The notes beneath the pieces are model-generated. The model saw nothing but the letters and a program-made list of their open reading frames with translations, made no database searches and was not told where the DNA came from. A stretch of DNA of 64,000 bases, from assembly GCA_910588495.1 (NCBI GenBank), contig CAJUPU010000005.1, positions 1 through 64,000 of the forward strand, read 5' to 3'. The translations under genes and the position numbers were made by a program. Shown here one piece after another: positions 24,596 through 35,440 of the stretch (position 1 is the stretch's first letter; each line of letters opens with the position of its first letter). The DNA is from an uncultured Oscillospiraceae bacterium. GTDB lineage: Bacteria; Bacillota; Clostridia; Oscillospirales; Oscillospiraceae.

Positions 24596-26417
24596 GGCTC
24601 GTTCCCTCCTTCATGTAGTCCCGATGGCGTTTTGTCTGCTCTCGTCTCCTGGTGCTACGGATATTCTTCATGTGAACATCACCACGGCCAGCACCACTAC
24701 CTACAATAGCTTCAATGTGCTGGGCAAGGTTGATCTGAGCCTGTAGGTTATCCCTGACTGCACCTCTGGTAATGTCCCTCTGGCTGGTCTGTAGCTCCTG
24801 TACCGCTGTCAAGTCCTTGCCTTCAAATCTGGATTCGATGATAGTAAACTCAGTATATACACCGTCTTCCAGCACCCATACGGAGGACACATCTTCTGGA
24901 TTGTAGGCCACGGTCACATCACCGCCAGATAGATACTGTTCCGTATACCCCTCACAGTGATACCGCAACTTGTTCACTTTCAATCCTGACCTGCTAAACT
25001 TACCCATAGTCCTGGGTAACAGGGTAAGCATCAGCTCTCTTTTCCCAATTCCAATGAGATTGGCTCCAATTTGGGATTTTCCCCAATTCCAGATTTGGGA
25101 GGCATAGGGCTTCACTTGAGCTACTATCATGTCCTCGGTATAGGGGAAACTCTCAACAATTCGCCGAGAGTTATAATAGATGATGCAACGCAGGATGATC
25201 TTCTCAAAGTCAGCCATGGTCAGACAGGCATCCTTCCGGTAGTCATGAGCACCACGCTCCTGATAGTCAGGCTCGATCACACCCTTGCCCTTCAAGTACT
25301 TCTTGTAACTGTCCTGTATCAGATCAAAGAACTTCTCCACCAGACCTTTCAACTCAGGTCTATAGGATGGAAGATTGACAACCTTAACACCCAGCTCTGC
25401 AATCTGCTCAAAGTTCCCTGATGTATACTCACTTCCCATATCGGTGACGAACATAGCTGGGAGCATATCACAGTCCCAGTCCTCTTTCTGGATGGAGATA
25501 CCGAACTTTTCACACCAGCCAACCTTATCAGCAATGATGTTCAGCATTAGTCCTCGGAGACTGTAGACACCACCTTCCCACGAGAGAGAGTATCCACAAC
25601 ATAGGCCACTGTAGGCATCGACACAGGCCGTCAGAATCGGTCTACCTACCAGACTTCCAGTATCATTGACAAGGTAAATATCGCAGACAGTAGCATCCAG
25701 CATCCCCGTACCAACAGCAGGTGCAAACTCCTGTACCCCTTCACCAGTCAAGGGACGATTGTTCCTCTGGTAGTTCTTTAAGCCATCCCGGGAGATATAG
25801 AAATTCTGCATATTCTTGGTCTTGCGATAGAAGTACCGGAACTGGTAGTAGGACGGGTATTCCTCTGCCAGCACCCCCAGAGCATTACAATACTTCTCCT
25901 TGAGCATCATTGTGTAGGCCGTCATCAAGGATTGCTTCTTGGTGGTGTAGAAGAACTTATTCAACGCCCATCGCATATTCTTCTCGTCTTGGGTCAACGA
26001 TCGGTCATCCTCCCTACGCCTGGGAGCAAGAGCAGTCACATCCATGTAGGCCAGATACAGACAGAGATAGCTTCTGATGGTCTGCTTCGACACCTCATGT
26101 TCCTCAGCCGCAGAGCAGATCAGCCGGGAGCGCATCCGATCATCAGCTACAAAGGACAGGATAGGAGCAATCATTGTGTACCTCTCGTACATGACCTTCC
26201 TCTGGTCTGCATCCAGAGCATCAACATCAGAAGGAGTAACACCCGTAACCTCGAACAGTTCAACACTGGTACACTTGGAGCAGGATTCCAATTCCGTAGC
26301 ATCTACCCACACAGGCATCGTCCTCTTGATGCAGTCAATGACAAGAACTCTGTCCTCTTGTACTTCCAGCACTCGGATGATACTGTCACCAGACTGGAGC
26401 AGATCATACTTCTTCAT
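24588..26417 (-). CDS. tnsB: TnsB-like DDE transposase
   Basis: 609 aa. An N-terminal DNA-binding region (HTH-like EEHEVSKQTIRSYLCLYLAYM) precedes the rve integrase core. Catalytic residues are D in MLDATVCDIYLV, D in MFVTDMGSEYTSG and E in RPELKGLVEKFFDLI. A Mu-type C-terminal beta barrel follows (SGLKVNKLRYHCEGYTEQYL). It joins 3' ends to target and binds end repeats. The start at 26417 overlaps the tnsA end by 14 bp, after GGGGGGTGG; an in-frame ATG at 26474 is less likely. Confidence 0.92.
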   Translation of the reverse strand: MKKYDLLQSGDSIIRVLEVQEDRVLVIDCIKRTMPVWVDATELESCSKCTSVELFEVTGVTPSDVDALDADQRKVMYERYTMIAPILSFVADDRMRSRLICSAAEEHEVSKQTIRSYLCLYLAYMDVTALAPRRREDDRSLTQDEKNMRWALNKFFYTTKKQSLMTAYTMMLKEKYCNALGVLAEEYPSYYQFRYFYRKTKNMQNFYISRDGLKNYQRNNRPLTGEGVQEFAPAVGTGMLDATVCDIYLVNDTGSLVGRPILTACVDAYSGLCCGYSLSWEGGVYSLRGLMLNIIADKVGWCEKFGISIQKEDWDCDMLPAMFVTDMGSEYTSGNFEQIAELGVKVVNLPSYRPELKGLVEKFFDLIQDSYKKYLKGKGVIEPDYQERGAHDYRKDACLTMADFEKIILRCIIYYNSRRIVESFPYTEDMIVAQVKPYASQIWNWGKSQIGANLIGIGKRELMLTLLPRTMGKFSRSGLKVNKLRYHCEGYTEQYLSGGDVTVAYNPEDVSSVWVLEDGVYTEFTIIESRFEGKDLTAVQELQTSQRDITRGAVRDNLQAQINLAQHIEAIVGSGAGRGDVHMKNIRSTRRREQTKRHRDYMKEGTSRE

Positions 26418-26751
26418 CAATGACCACCCCCCAATCTGATACACCATGCCTGAGCCAGTAATTCCTTGAAGCATCCAATAGTTTCACTGTTAGAGGCTTC
26501 ATCAGGAACTTACGAAACACACACTCCCTGACCATCAGATCACCATCTGTCTTGGTGCAAACAAAGTCAGAGGTATATTCCCCAACCTCCAGCCCATCCA
26601 GCAGAACATTACACCTGATCTCGACAACCTCATCACTGGATTGCAGCAGGTCAGCATAGGCATACTGGATAGCATCATACGTCCGGCAGACCTCAGCACA
26701 CTTACCAATCACCCTCTTCTCACATCGGCCCTTGAAGTTCTTCTTCCTCAT
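26404..26751 (-). CDS. tnsA: Small TnsA-like endonuclease subunit
   Basis: 115 aa. It has the core of the TnsA nuclease fold: an early glutamate region (AIQYAYADLLQSSDEVVE), the metal-binding aspartate in EYTSDFVCTK, then LMVRECVFRKFL, and DASRNYWLRHGVSDWGVV. Tn7 TnsA has about 273 aa, so the C-terminal TnsC-binding domain is absent here. It would cut 5' ends to give cut-and-paste movement. ATG 26751 is chosen since GGGGAGGACTATCAAC precedes it; a frame to 26796 lacks a site. First gene of the tns operon. Confidence 0.8.
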   Translation of the reverse strand: MRKKNFKGRCEKRVIGKCAEVCRTYDAIQYAYADLLQSSDEVVEIRCNVLLDGLEVGEYTSDFVCTKTDGDLMVRECVFRKFLMKPLTVKLLDASRNYWLRHGVSDWGVVIDEEV

Positions 26752-27189
26752 GTTGATAGTCCTCCCCTGTGGGAACACTCTGCCCCAGTTCCCCAAAAGC
26801 AGTCCCCAAAAACGAAGTCAGCTCAATCTGGGGGAATTGGGGCCTGTGCTTTTTGGGAAGTGTAATTGCTCAAAGCTCCTATTTGCAAGGGTTTCAAGCC
26901 TGTTGCCACTTCCCCCAAAATCCAATCTGGGAATATCACCATGTCGTAGGGCAATGTGATTTATTCTGTTTGGGGCAAAGTCGTTTATCCACCCGGCCCT
27001 TGGGCCGGACGCCCCTACTCCATGGTGATATAGCGTAGAATGTTCCTAAAATCCTTGTGTTAGGCAGGGAAAGGATAGTCCGGAGGACAAAAATAAGACC
27101 CCGCATCGTGAGATGCAAGGTCTTATTTTTCTATGGCGTAGGCTAGTGGTTAGTGCCCTACACAGGCTAAATCACATTGCCCTACGACA
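26752..27189. repeat. Right end of the Tn7-like element with nested inverted repeats
   Basis: No gene in these ~440 bases. A perfect 22-bp inverted repeat opens with TGTCGTAGGGCA at 26942-26963 and closes at 27168-27189. A perfect 11-bp pair (26933-26943 with 27021-27031) is nested across it. A hairpin lies at 27089-27130 and the right 61-bp repeat at 27129-27189. Closer to tnsA are several TTTTGGGGA-type motifs and two CCCAGATTG motifs (minus strand), candidate TnsB sites or operators. No clear sigma-A promoter for tnsA was identified. Confidence 0.65.
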
Positions 27190-27203
27190 AGGCAGCAGGA
27201 CGC

Positions 27204-29831
<2,628 letters not shown>

Positions 29832-29896
29832 TGTACATTCCTCCAATTTTTATCGGATGTGCTGGGATAAACGCTGGGGCAGGAGTCAATATCAAT

Positions 29897-29925
29897 ATTT
29901 TATCAGAATAGACAGGGATGGTCAA
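29897..29925 (-). promoter_or_regulatory. Promoter of ppdK
   Basis: On the minus strand TTGACC (29925-29920), 17-base spacer, TAAAAT (29902-29897). It lies in the 358-bp divergent region 29832-30189, which also contains the glnA promoter and a 41-bp inverted repeat. Confidence 0.7.
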
Positions 29926-30018
29926 GGGAGAGTTGCTTGTATTTTCCTGTTTTTCATGAGGACAAAATGGACGGACACGGACAGATCTCCGCAGTGCGCG
30001 CCCGCGATGTGACTTTTG

Positions 30019-30059
30019 ACGGAAAACAGATTTCGACGGGTGTGAAACCTGTTTTCCGT
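30019..30059. promoter_or_regulatory. 41-bp inverted repeat upstream of the glnA promoter
   Basis: Arms of 16 bases (30019-30034 and 30044-30059) pair at 15 of 16 positions around a 9-base loop; half site ACGGAAAACAG. No T run follows, so it looks more like a protein-binding site than a terminator. It ends 30 bp before the glnA -35. Confidence 0.6.
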
Positions 30060-30089
30060 GCCAAAATTCTGCGTCCATGCAAAAAACAG

Positions 30090-30117
30090 TTGACAAAAAC
30101 CGCTCTTGTGCTATGCT
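30090..30117 (+). promoter_or_regulatory. Promoter of glnA
   Basis: TTGACA (30090-30095), 16-base spacer, TATGCT (30112-30117). Confidence 0.7.
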
Positions 30118-30189
30118 GAAAGCGGAAAACGAAAAAATGACAGCGGCGCGGCGGGCCCAGGTCCGCCGCCGGAAAGGGGAGGGCACACA

Positions 30190-31521
30190 ATGGGCTATAC
30201 CAAGGAGGACATCGTCCGAATCGTGCGGGAGGAGGATGTCAAATTCATCCGGATGCAGTTCACCGATATCTTCGGCCAGCTGAAGAACGTGGCCATCACC
30301 GCCTCCCAGATCGAGAAGGCGGTGAACAATGAGATCATGCTGGACGGCTCGTCCATCGAGGGCTTCGTGCGCATCAACGAGTCCGACCAGTACCTTCACC
30401 CCGACCTGGACAGCTTCGTGATCTTCCCCTGGGAGCCCCAGCACGCCAAAGTGGCAAGGCTGATCTGCGATGTGCACGACCCCGACGGCTCCTCCTTCGT
30501 GGGCGACCCCCGGGGGGTGCTGGAGCGGGTGCTCAAGCGGGCGGAGGAGATGGGCTACGACACCTTCAACGTGGGACTGGAGGCGGAGTTCTTCCTGTTC
30601 CAGACCGACGAGGAGGGCAAGCCCACCACCAAGACCAACGACGAGGCGGGGTATTTTGACCTGGGCCCCCTGGACCACGGCGAGCCCACCCGGCGGCGGA
30701 TCTGCCTGGCCCTGGAACAGATGGGGTATGAGATTGAGGCGTCCCACCACGAGGTGGCCCCCGGCCAGCACGAGATCGATTTCAAATATGCCCCAGCCCT
30801 GGAGTGCGCCGACAAGATCATGACCTTCAAGCTGGCCGTCAAGACCATCGCCCAGCGGGACGGCCTCCACGCCACCTTCATGCCCAAGCCCATCTACGGC
30901 CTGGCGGGCAACGGGATGCACACCAACATGTCCCTGTTCCGGGGGGGGAAGAACGTGTTTTTCGACGAGGGCGGGGACAAGGGCCTTTCCAAGGAGTGCT
31001 ATTCCTTCATCGCGGGCATCCTCCACCACATGAAGGGGATGTCGGCCATCACCAACCCCCTGGTCAACTCCTACAAGCGGCTGGTCCCCGGCTTCGAGGC
31101 CCCCTGCTACATGGCCTGGTCCGCCTCCAACCGCTCCACCCTGATCCGCATCCCGGCCAGCCGGGGCCAGGGGACCCGGGTGGAGCTGCGCTGTCCCGAC
31201 CCGGCCTGCAACCCCTATCTGTCCCTGGCGGTGTGCCTGGCGGCGGGGCTGGACGGCATCGCAAAGGGCATGACCCCGCCCCCGGAGGTCACCGAGAACA
31301 TCTTCACCATGACCCCCGCCACCCGGAAGCGCCGGGGCATCGAGGCCCTGCCCGGCTCCCTGGAGGAGGCCCTCATCGCCATGAAGAAGGACCGGCTGGT
31401 GATGGCGGCCCTGGGCCAGCACGTCACCTCCCAGTACATCGCCGGCAAGGAGGCGGAGTGGCAGGAGTACTGCACCCGGGTCTCGTCCTGGGAGCGGGAC
31501 AAATACATCATCAACTATTGA
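30190..31521 (+). CDS. glnA: Type I glutamine synthetase
   Basis: Makes glutamine from glutamate, ammonia and ATP; cytosolic dodecamer in this family. 443 aa, matching the short Firmicute GSI-alpha form. Motifs are the N-terminal DxxGxxK-like IFGQLKNVAI, LDGSSIEGF, NVGLEAEFFLF with metal-binding glutamates, the ATP-binding KPIYGLAGNGMHTNMSL and the late NRSTLIRIPA. No adenylylation-type C-terminal extension is evident. ATG 30190 follows GGGGAGGGCACACA. A single gene with a prominent inverted repeat before its promoter. Confidence 0.96.
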   Translation: MGYTKEDIVRIVREEDVKFIRMQFTDIFGQLKNVAITASQIEKAVNNEIMLDGSSIEGFVRINESDQYLHPDLDSFVIFPWEPQHAKVARLICDVHDPDGSSFVGDPRGVLERVLKRAEEMGYDTFNVGLEAEFFLFQTDEEGKPTTKTNDEAGYFDLGPLDHGEPTRRRICLALEQMGYEIEASHHEVAPGQHEIDFKYAPALECADKIMTFKLAVKTIAQRDGLHATFMPKPIYGLAGNGMHTNMSLFRGGKNVFFDEGGDKGLSKECYSFIAGILHHMKGMSAITNPLVNSYKRLVPGFEAPCYMAWSASNRSTLIRIPASRGQGTRVELRCPDPACNPYLSLAVCLAAGLDGIAKGMTPPPEVTENIFTMTPATRKRRGIEALPGSLEEALIAMKKDRLVMAALGQHVTSQYIAGKEAEWQEYCTRVSSWERDKYIINY

Positions 31522-31588
31522 ATACAGGTCCTGAGCTCATAACGGCCAAGCCGGGGCGCATAGGCTCTGCTGTAAGGAGGGGGAGCCT

Positions 31589-32416
31589 ATGCGCTTTACC
31601 AAAATGCACGGACTGGGAAACGACTACATCTTCCTCAACTGCCTGGAGTCCACGCCGGAGGACCTGCCCGGCCTGGCCCGCCGCCTGTCCCACCGGCACT
31701 TCGGGGTGGGCGGCGACGGGATCGTCTGTGTGTGCCCGTCCCAGCGGGCGGACTTCAGGATGCGGATGTTCAACGCCGACGGCTCGGAGGGGGCCATGTG
31801 CGGCAACGGGATTCGGTGTTTCGGCAAATACGTGTACGACAAGGGACTGACGGACAAACGCCACCTCACCATCGAAACGGGGGCGGGGGAGCGGGAGCTG
31901 TCCCTGCTGATCGAGCACGGCGTTGTGACGGGAGCGGCGGTAGGGATGGGCGCGCCGGTTCTGGGCGAGGCCGTGGCCCTGCCGCTGGAGGGTGCGGCGT
32001 ACACCGCCATTCCCGTGTCCATGGGCAATCCCCACGCCGTCGTCGAGGTGGGCAGCCCCGCCGCCCTGGACCTGAAACGCCTGGGCCCGCTGGTGGAGCG
32101 CCACCCCGCCTTCCCCCATCGGGTGAACGCCGAGTTCGTCCGGGTGCTGGACCGGAGGACGCTGGAGATGCGGGTGTGGGAGCGGGGCAGCGGCGAGACC
32201 CTGGCCTGCGGCACCGGGGCGTGCGCCAGCGCCGCCGCCATGATCCTGGCGGGAAAGCTGGACCGGGAGGCGGTGGTCCGCCTGGCCGGGGGAGAGCTGA
32301 GTATCCGCTGGGAAGAGGGATCGGGCCAAATGTTCATGACGGGTCCCGCCGCCGCCGTATTTGATGGCGAAACTGCCGATCGACAGGGATATTTTCCCTG
32401 TGGTACAATGATTTAA
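31589..32416 (+). CDS. dapF: Diaminopimelate epimerase
   Basis: Converts LL- to meso-diaminopimelate, the precursor of lysine and peptidoglycan. 275 aa with two pseudo-symmetric halves. The catalytic cysteines are in ADGSEGAMCGNGIRC and LACGTGACAS. Start MRFTKMHGLGNDYIFL is canonical and AAGGAGGGGGAG precedes it. dapL follows 26 bp downstream, so the two last steps before meso-DAP are linked. Confidence 0.96.
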   Translation: MRFTKMHGLGNDYIFLNCLESTPEDLPGLARRLSHRHFGVGGDGIVCVCPSQRADFRMRMFNADGSEGAMCGNGIRCFGKYVYDKGLTDKRHLTIETGAGERELSLLIEHGVVTGAAVGMGAPVLGEAVALPLEGAAYTAIPVSMGNPHAVVEVGSPAALDLKRLGPLVERHPAFPHRVNAEFVRVLDRRTLEMRVWERGSGETLACGTGACASAAAMILAGKLDREAVVRLAGGELSIRWEEGSGQMFMTGPAAAVFDGETADRQGYFPCGTMI

Positions 32417-32442
32417 CTAGATAAAGCAAAGGAGTGGTCCCC

Positions 32443-33663
32443 ATGGCCCGCGTCAATCAAAACTTCCAAAAGCTCCCCGGCGGCTACCTGTTCCCCGAGA
32501 TCGGGCGGCGTGTCCGGGCCTTTTCCGCCCAGAACCCGCCCATGCCCTTGATCCGCCTGGGCATCGGCGACGTGACCCAGCCGCTGGCCCCCGCCGTGGT
32601 GGAGGCCATGGTGAAGGCGTCCCGGGAGATGGGGGCCAAGGAGACCTTCCGGGGCTACTGCGAGGAGACCTGCTGCGCCTACGATTTTTTGCGCTTCGCC
32701 ATCCGGGACGACTACGCGGCCCGGGGGGTGGAGATCGCAGACGATGAGATCTTCGTGTCCGACGGGGCCAAGTCCGACTGCGGCAGCATCGGCGATATCT
32801 TTGATCTGGACAACGTGGTGGCGGTGTGCGACCCGGTGTATCCCGTGTACGTGGACACCAGCGCCATGGCGGGCCGGGCCGGGGACTTCGACGGGCAGCG
32901 CTGGACGGATCTGGTCTACCTGCCCTGCACGGCGGAGAACGGCTTCTTCCCCGACCTGCCCGCGGGGGACAAGGCGCCCGACCTGATCTACCTGTGCTCC
33001 CCCAACAACCCCACCGGAGCGGCGGCCGACTACGGCCAGCTCAAGACCTGGGTGGACTACGCCAACGCCCACGGCAGCGTGATCCTGTTCGACTCCGCCT
33101 ACGAGGCGTTCATCACCCAGCCGGGCGTCCCCCACAGCATTTTTGAGGTGGAGGGGGCCAAGACCTGCGCCATCGAGTTCCGCTCCTTCTCCAAGTCCGC
33201 CGGGTTCACCGGCAACCGCTGCGCCTATACGGTCATACCCAAGGCCCTGGAGCGGGACGGCGTGTCCCTGCGGGCACTGTGGAACCGCCGCCAGGGGAGC
33301 AAGTTCAACGGCGTGCCCTACGTGATCCAGCGGGCGGCGGAGGCGGCGCTCTCCCCCCAGGGCAGGGCCCAGACCAAGGAGGCCATCGACTACTACCTGA
33401 ACAACGCCAAGGTCATCCGGGAGGGACTGACCGCCGCCGGGCTGACGGTGTACGGCGGGGTGAACGCCCCCTATCTCTGGGTCAAGACCCCCGGGGACAC
33501 CCCCTCTTGGGACTTCTTCGACCTGCTGCTGAAGAGGGCCTGCGTGGTCACCACCCCCGGCGCGGGCTTCGGCCCCAGCGGGGAGGGCTACATCCGCATC
33601 ACCGCCTTCGGGGACGCCGACGCCACCCGGGAGGCCGTCCGGCGGGTGGTATCCGTTTTGTAA
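32443..33663 (+). CDS. dapL: LL-diaminopimelate aminotransferase
   Basis: PLP enzyme that makes LL-diaminopimelate directly from tetrahydrodipicolinate and glutamate, skipping the succinyl or acetyl steps. 406 aa. Seen are NQNFQKLPGGYLFPEI and LIRLGIGDVTQPL at the start, the YLCSPNNPTGA loop, and EFRSFSKSAGFTGNRCAY with the PLP lysine. ATG 32443 follows AAAGGAGTGG; the GTG 9 bases earlier lies in the ribosome site. A terminator follows. With dapF it forms a two-gene unit. Confidence 0.95.
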   Translation: MARVNQNFQKLPGGYLFPEIGRRVRAFSAQNPPMPLIRLGIGDVTQPLAPAVVEAMVKASREMGAKETFRGYCEETCCAYDFLRFAIRDDYAARGVEIADDEIFVSDGAKSDCGSIGDIFDLDNVVAVCDPVYPVYVDTSAMAGRAGDFDGQRWTDLVYLPCTAENGFFPDLPAGDKAPDLIYLCSPNNPTGAAADYGQLKTWVDYANAHGSVILFDSAYEAFITQPGVPHSIFEVEGAKTCAIEFRSFSKSAGFTGNRCAYTVIPKALERDGVSLRALWNRRQGSKFNGVPYVIQRAAEAALSPQGRAQTKEAIDYYLNNAKVIREGLTAAGLTVYGGVNAPYLWVKTPGDTPSWDFFDLLLKRACVVTTPGAGFGPSGEGYIRITAFGDADATREAVRRVVSVL

Positions 33664-33685
33664 AACTCAAACTTACCCCTCGTGT

Positions 33686-33717
33686 CCGCCCGCCGGAGTT
33701 CCGGCGGGCGGCTTTTT
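33686..33717 (+). terminator. Terminator after dapF-dapL
   Basis: 11-bp perfect stem (33686-33696 with 33701-33711) and T5. Confidence 0.9.
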
Positions 33718-33725
33718 CGTCTCTG

Positions 33726-33887
33726 GGGAACCTCTGAATAAATCGGCAAGAGCGATCTGCGAAAGATTTTTTGCCGCAGCGAGGCGGGATTTCGCAGGAA
33801 TAATTGTGTTTATTTCAAGAAATCACAACAAAGCTGTGGCGAAAAAGATTCGTAAAGCGCCGCAGACGCATTTGTTCAGAGGTTCCC
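33726..33887. mobile_element. MITE-like element, about 162 bp
   Basis: Terminal inverted repeats GGAACCTCTGAA(T/C)AAAT at 33727-33743 and 33870-33886 match at 16 of 17 positions; one more G/C pair extends them to 33726 and 33887. The inside is non-coding and AT-richer. No transposase, and no clear target duplication. It lies 7 bp upstream of the putative spoIIIA promoter. Confidence 0.65.
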
Positions 33888-33894
33888 TGAGATT

Positions 33895-33924
33895 GGAATA
33901 TCCTGGGACATGCCCTCATAAGAT
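33895..33924 (+). promoter_or_regulatory. Putative sigma-E promoter of the spoIIIA operon
   Basis: GGAATAT (33895-33901), about 15 bases, then CATAAGAT (33917-33924), close to the sigma-E pattern ATATT...CATACAAT. In Bacillus subtilis spoIIIA is a mother-cell sigma-E operon. Confidence 0.5.
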
Positions 33925-33948
33925 TGGGGTACAAAGGCGGTGAGCGGT

Positions 33949-34851
33949 ATGGACGAAAGAAGACCCTGGGAACAGGCGGCGGCGGTGCTGCCCGGCCCAT
34001 TGCGGGACGGCCTGCTGGCCCTGGGGGAGGACCGGCTGGAGGAGGCGGAGGAGTTCCGCCTGCGCCGGGGCTTCCCCATGACGGCGCTGCTGCCGGAGGG
34101 GGAGCGCGAGACAAACGGCCCTCCGGTGGGAGAGGACGAGCTGCGCCAGGTGGTGGAGAACGCCACCCAGTGCTCCGCCCACACGGCGCTGGACCGGGTG
34201 CGGCAGGGGTTCGTCACCCTCCGGGGCGGGCACCGGATCGGGCTGTGTGGCTCTGTGACGAAAAAGGAGGGGCGGATCGTCACCCTCCGGGAGCTGTCCT
34301 CCCTGTCCGTCCGGGTGGCCCGGAGCGTGCCCGGGCTGGCGAAGCCCCTGCTCCCGGATCTGACGGAGGACGGCCGGTTTTTGAGCACGCTGATCCTGGC
34401 TCCGCCGGGGGCGGGCAAGACCACCCTCCTCCGGGACCTGGTCCGGGCGCTGTCCGACGGGGAGGGGTGCCCGCCCCACCGGGTGTCGGTGGCCGACGAG
34501 CGGGGGGAGATCGCCGCTTTGTGGCGGGGGGAGCCCCAATTCTATGTGGGCCGCCACACCGACGTGCTGGACGGCTGCTCCAAGGCGGAGGGGCTGTCCA
34601 TCCTCATCCGGGGGATGGACCCCCAGGTGGCGGCGGCGGACGAGCTGGGCGGTCCCGAGGATGTCTGGGCGGCGACGGAGGCGGCGGGGTGCGGCGTGGC
34701 GGTGCTGGCCACCGCCCACGGCGCCGGGCCGGAGGACCTGCGCCGCCGCCCCGCCTGCCGGGAGCTGCTGGAGCTGGGCGCGTTCCGGCGGCTGGCGGTC
34801 TTGGAGCGCCGGGGCGCGGTCCGGCGGGTCCGGGTGGAGGCGCTGTCATGA
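33949..34851 (+). CDS. spoIIIAA: Stage III sporulation protein AA (ATPase)
   Basis: 300-aa cytosolic ATPase of the SpoIIIA-SpoIIQ channel between mother cell and forespore, related to secretion ATPases. Walker A APPGAGKTTLLRD (~148-160), Walker B region VSVADERGEIAALW, and ATAHG further on. RLRRGFPMTALLPEGE is the typical N-terminal start of the family. ATG 33949 follows AAAGGCGG with 8 bases; the GTG at 33940 falls inside that site. It overlaps spoIIIAB by ATGA. Confidence 0.94.
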   Translation: MDERRPWEQAAAVLPGPLRDGLLALGEDRLEEAEEFRLRRGFPMTALLPEGERETNGPPVGEDELRQVVENATQCSAHTALDRVRQGFVTLRGGHRIGLCGSVTKKEGRIVTLRELSSLSVRVARSVPGLAKPLLPDLTEDGRFLSTLILAPPGAGKTTLLRDLVRALSDGEGCPPHRVSVADERGEIAALWRGEPQFYVGRHTDVLDGCSKAEGLSILIRGMDPQVAAADELGGPEDVWAATEAAGCGVAVLATAHGAGPEDLRRRPACRELLELGAFRRLAVLERRGAVRRVRVEALS

Positions 34852-35360
34852 CCCGGCTGCTGGGGGCCGCGCTGGTGGTGGCCGGGTGCGGCGCGCTGGG
34901 GCTGTGCGCGGTGGCCCGCCTGGAGGGCCGGGTGCGGGATCTGGGAGAGCTGGCGGCGGGGCTGGACGCCCTCCAGCGGGAGCTGGGCTGGCGGCTCAGT
35001 CCCCTGCCCGACGCGCTGGAAGGGGCCGCCCGGTCGGTCCATGGCCCGTCGGCGGAGTTTTTTGCCCGGTGCGCCCAAAGGGCCCGCTCGCCGGACGGGC
35101 AGGCGTTCCAGGAGGTGTGGCGGGAGGGGTTGGCCGCCGCCCCCCTGCGCCTGAAGCCGGAGGACCGGGCCCTGCTGGACCGGCTGGGCCCGGTGCTGGG
35201 CCGGTACGACGGGGACAGCCAGCGCCTGGCCCTAGAAGACGGGGCAGCGGCGCTGCGCTCCCAGCAGGGGGCGGCGGCGGACGACCGCAGCCGCCTGGGC
35301 CGGGTGTACGGCGTGCTGGGGACGGCGGCGGGGCTGCTCACCGCCATCCTGCTGCTGTGA
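34848..35360 (+). CDS. spoIIIAB: Stage III sporulation protein AB
   Basis: 170 aa. Membrane segments at both ends (LLGAALVVAGCGALGLCAV; YGVLGTAAGLLTAILLL) flank a helical domain, as in the GspF-like family. LQRELGWRLSPLPDAL is the recognisable family motif. It is the mother-cell membrane platform of the channel. The start codon overlaps spoIIIAA; 80 bp of spacer follow before spoIIIAC. Confidence 0.9.
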   Translation: MTRLLGAALVVAGCGALGLCAVARLEGRVRDLGELAAGLDALQRELGWRLSPLPDALEGAARSVHGPSAEFFARCAQRARSPDGQAFQEVWREGLAAAPLRLKPEDRALLDRLGPVLGRYDGDSQRLALEDGAAALRSQQGAAADDRSRLGRVYGVLGTAAGLLTAILLL

Positions 35361-35440
35361 CGGCCCATGGATATGACGCAGCGCCCGCCCTCCCCGCCGC
35401 AGGGGGAGGGGCAGGGAGATCACACATAGGAGGACGGATG

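Larger units (their letters stand above)
12602..27189. mobile_element. Tn7-like transposon island with defence and replication cargo
   Basis: About 14.6 kb, visibly AT-richer than its surroundings, between tRNA-Arg and ppdK. The right side is a leftward operon of tnsA, tnsB, tnsC and tniQ/tnsD with overlapping genes. The cargo is listed separately. The end next to tnsA lies about 15 bp from the ppdK stop codon, the same layout as Tn7R next to glmS. The right end holds TGTCGTAGGGCA-type repeats. The left limit is uncertain: no terminal TGT with a matching 5-bp duplication was found, so the coordinate used is simply the end of the left 61-bp repeat. No integrase and no CRISPR array were seen. 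Confidence 0.75.

Noticed and set aside
12602..27189. CRISPR-associated (CAST-type) transposon
   Set aside because: No Cas genes and no CRISPR array in the island; TniQ is the long TnsD-like kind.
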